64,000 bases of DNA from Gemmatimonadota bacterium (GTDB taxonomy: Bacteria; Latescibacterota; UBA2968): the NCBI GenBank assembly GCA_026705765.1, contig JAPPAB010000056.1:1-64000 (forward strand), written 5' to 3'. Positions 62,757-64,000 of this stretch are shown here, one piece after another (position 1 is the stretch's first letter; every line of letters starts with the position of its first letter). The notes beneath the pieces are model-generated. The model saw only the letters and a program-made list of their open reading frames with translations, made no database searches and was not told where the DNA came from. Both the position numbers and the translations under genes were made by a program.

Positions 62757-63197
62757 ATGACCGCTGAGACAAAACCAAATGTCAAACAGGCGATCCCATT
62801 CTTTTCGGTATCAAACATCAAAGCATCTGTTCGCTTTTATGTCGAGGATCTCGGATTTGAAATGATCCATAAATGGGAACCAGACGGAAAGCTCCGCTGG
62901 TGCTGGCTCCAATGCGGGGACGCTGCGTTGATGTTACAGGAATTCCAAAAGGAAGGACGCAATTCGTGGGTGCCCGAAGGAAAAGTGGGCGAAGGCGTCT
63001 CGATTGTATTCATGTGCGAAGATGCCCTGACGATCTATCGCAGAATCAAACATCGGGGTATCGAGGTATCGAATCCCTTTGTCGGAAACGGAATGTGGGT
63101 TGTTTCATTGAACGACCCGGATGGATTCAGTATCTGCTTTGAAAGCGATACAGATGTGCCAGAAGGCACTGAATTTTCAGAAGATTTAAATCAATAA
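62757..63197 (+). CDS. VOC/glyoxalase superfamily protein
   Basis: This 146-residue protein has the bleomycin-resistance/VOC pattern: PFFSVSNIKASVRFYVEDLG at the start, LMLQEF at mid length, and a second beta-alpha half with IVFMCEDALTIYRRIKHRGI and NDPDGFSICFESDT. The metal ligands are not all certain. It could be a lyase or a binding protein. An AAGGAG site precedes the ATG. Confidence 0.85.
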   Translation: MTAETKPNVKQAIPFFSVSNIKASVRFYVEDLGFEMIHKWEPDGKLRWCWLQCGDAALMLQEFQKEGRNSWVPEGKVGEGVSIVFMCEDALTIYRRIKHRGIEVSNPFVGNGMWVVSLNDPDGFSICFESDTDVPEGTEFSEDLNQ

Positions 63198-63224
63198 ACT
63201 GCTGATACAACTCAGGACACCACC

Positions 63225-63389
63225 ATGCGCTGGGACGATCCCCGACGAAATCCCTATCACGATCCAGATACCCGAACTCCGGGATGGTTGCTGTGTCTGA
63301 TTGCCGTGGGCGTTGCGATAGCAGTGACGGCTATCGGGTGGGTCGTTCTCTATTTAAGAGCAGTATTCAGCGCGCGACCGCTCGGGTGA
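63225..63389 (+). CDS. Tiny single-pass membrane protein
   Basis: This 54-residue frame has a polar start (RWDDPRRNPYHDPDTRTP) and one hydrophobic segment (WLLCLIAVGVAIAVTAIGWV), then a short basic tail. The stop lies directly before the repeat at 63390. It resembles small Asp/Pro-rich-headed membrane proteins but has no family name I can give. Confidence 0.45.
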   Translation: MRWDDPRRNPYHDPDTRTPGWLLCLIAVGVAIAVTAIGWVVLYLRAVFSARPLG

Positions 63390-63490
63390 CGAATAGACGA
63401 ATAGACGAATAGACGAATAGACGAATAGACGAACCCTACCCCACCGCCCAAAATCGTTACGAGCTTCGATTCGTTGATTCGTTGATTCGT
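63390..63490. repeat. GAATAGAC-type element with inverted arms, locus 4
   Basis: At least five GAATAGAC-type units (ACGAATAGACGAATAGACGA and onward) are followed by a core GAACCCTACCCCACCGCCCA, then AAATCGTTACGAG, and an inverted arm ATTCGTTGATTCGTTGATTC. The core is the same as at locus 2 but in the other orientation. The element begins at the small gene stop and ends 2 bp from the SDR stop. Confidence 0.85.
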
Positions 63491-63491
63491 C

Positions 63492-64000
63492 TCAATACGT
63501 CGCCCTGCCACCGCTGACATCATAACACTGCCCGGTCACAAAAGAAGCATCGTCGGATGCGAGAAAATGAACAACAGCGGCGACTTCTTCGGGCTGGCCG
63601 AGGCGACCGAGGGGAATTTTGGACGTCATGTAATCGAGTTGCTCAGGCTCCACATCTGCCAAAAGTGGGGTTTCGATCAGAGCGGGCGAGACGCAATTGA
63701 CGCGAATATTGTCCTCGAGATGCTCTTTTGCCAGGACTTTGGTAAAACATATAATACCCGCTTTAGAGACCGAATAGGGTGCCATGCTGGGATTGCCTTC
63801 TTTGCCTGCTATGGAGGCGACCGAGACAATGGCACCTTTTTTTTGATTGAGCATAGGCGCGATTACGGCGCGTGAACACAGAAAAGTCCCCTTGAGATTG
63901 ATATCGAGAACCTGGTCCCAGTCCCCTTCTGCGAGATCTTTGACGGGCACATCGCGCCCCACAATGCCCGCATTGTTGACGAGAATATCAATACGCCCCC
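63492..64000 (-). CDS. SDR-family oxidoreductase, 5' end outside window
   Basis: About 169 residues of a short-chain dehydrogenase are present. It has IDILVNNAGIVG at the window edge, the NNAG motif, IVSVASIAG with the catalytic Ser, YSVSK with the Tyr and Lys, and VSPALIETP plus FVTGQCYDVSGG at the end. The FabG-like tail suggests a cofactor-dependent oxoacyl or sugar reductase. The N-terminal glycine-rich cofactor motif is beyond the right edge, so the full length is unknown. Confidence 0.9.
   Translation of the reverse strand, partial: GRIDILVNNAGIVGRDVPVKDLAEGDWDQVLDINLKGTFLCSRAVIAPMLNQKKGAIVSVASIAGKEGNPSMAPYSVSKAGIICFTKVLAKEHLEDNIRVNCVSPALIETPLLADVEPEQLDYMTSKIPLGRLGQPEEVAAVVHFLASDDASFVTGQCYDVSGGRATY

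Noticed and set aside
63390-63490. CRISPR-like array
   Set aside because: The repeat is a directly adjacent 8-mer without spacers of constant length, and no cas genes are near.

Overview
The window is a dense, mostly housekeeping bacterial chromosome segment with several accessory patches. It shows no rRNA or tRNA genes, no CRISPR array and no transposase or integrase. Gene content suggests an uncultured Latescibacterota/Poribacteria-like or related heterotroph: phytanoyl-CoA-dioxygenase, several Gfo/Idh/MocA oxidoreductases, sugar-phosphate isomerase/epimerases, a DUF3604 protein and a large DUF6785/6784-type membrane protein. This assignment is inference from family content only.

Layout. 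1-3840: a DUF3604 protein (cut by the left edge) and a polytopic membrane protein. 3841-7250: accessory patch with dispersed repeats, a lone HsdR_N-type nuclease, a DUF2442 protein, an orphan 3' end of an OmpR-type regulator gene, ogt and a higBA-type toxin-antitoxin pair with a perfect 18-bp palindrome. 7269-13972: sugar oxidoreductases, a pyrimidine 5'-nucleotidase-like HAD protein, uppP, two small lipoproteins, a sugar isomerase and a class-A beta-lactamase-like hydrolase. 14008-16197: a toxin-antitoxin-like patch (DUF433/DUF5615, UPF0175, a small unknown, a HEPN-motif protein). 16350-19879: serine hydrolase, PQQ-type beta-propeller and methyltransferase. 19989-29235: a long co-directional cluster centred on a corrinoid methyl-transfer module (MtaA/UroD-like methyltransferase, corrinoid protein, RACo-like activator, homocysteine methyltransferase), accompanied by an oxidoreductase, a Cof-type HAD phosphatase, an unknown protein, an ADP-ribosylglycohydrolase and a DapA-family aldolase.

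29232-41224 contains the most unusual structure. A phytanoyl-CoA dioxygenase gene and mutS now converge 6.35 kb apart. Between them lie diverged copies of both gene 3' ends, side by side and separated only by a bidirectional terminator. One accessory island (DUF433/DUF5615 plus a HigA-like protein) lies between the two copies of the dioxygenase end. A second island (a 1357-residue DUF4297-NTPase-repeat protein resembling antiviral STAND proteins, plus a small antitoxin-like protein) lies between the two copies of the mutS end. The simplest reading is that the two genes were once close convergent neighbours and that accessory DNA entered at both 3' ends while leaving a complete gene end on each side.

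41246-64000 is core metabolism and information processing. The minus-strand genes are mtaB, rpsA, plsC, cmk, rluB, scpB, scpA, trpS, an HNH protein, gcvH, accC, accB, efp, a methyltransferase and a TPR protein. The plus-strand genes are chrA, bioB, mnmG, a SirB1-like protein, smpB, a DnaC-like ATPase, rph, rdgB, a VOC protein and two very small membrane proteins. An SDR gene is cut by the right edge. A family of repeats built from the 8-mer GAATAGAC, in two cases with inverted arms around a shared core, sits directly after gene ends at three of its four places.
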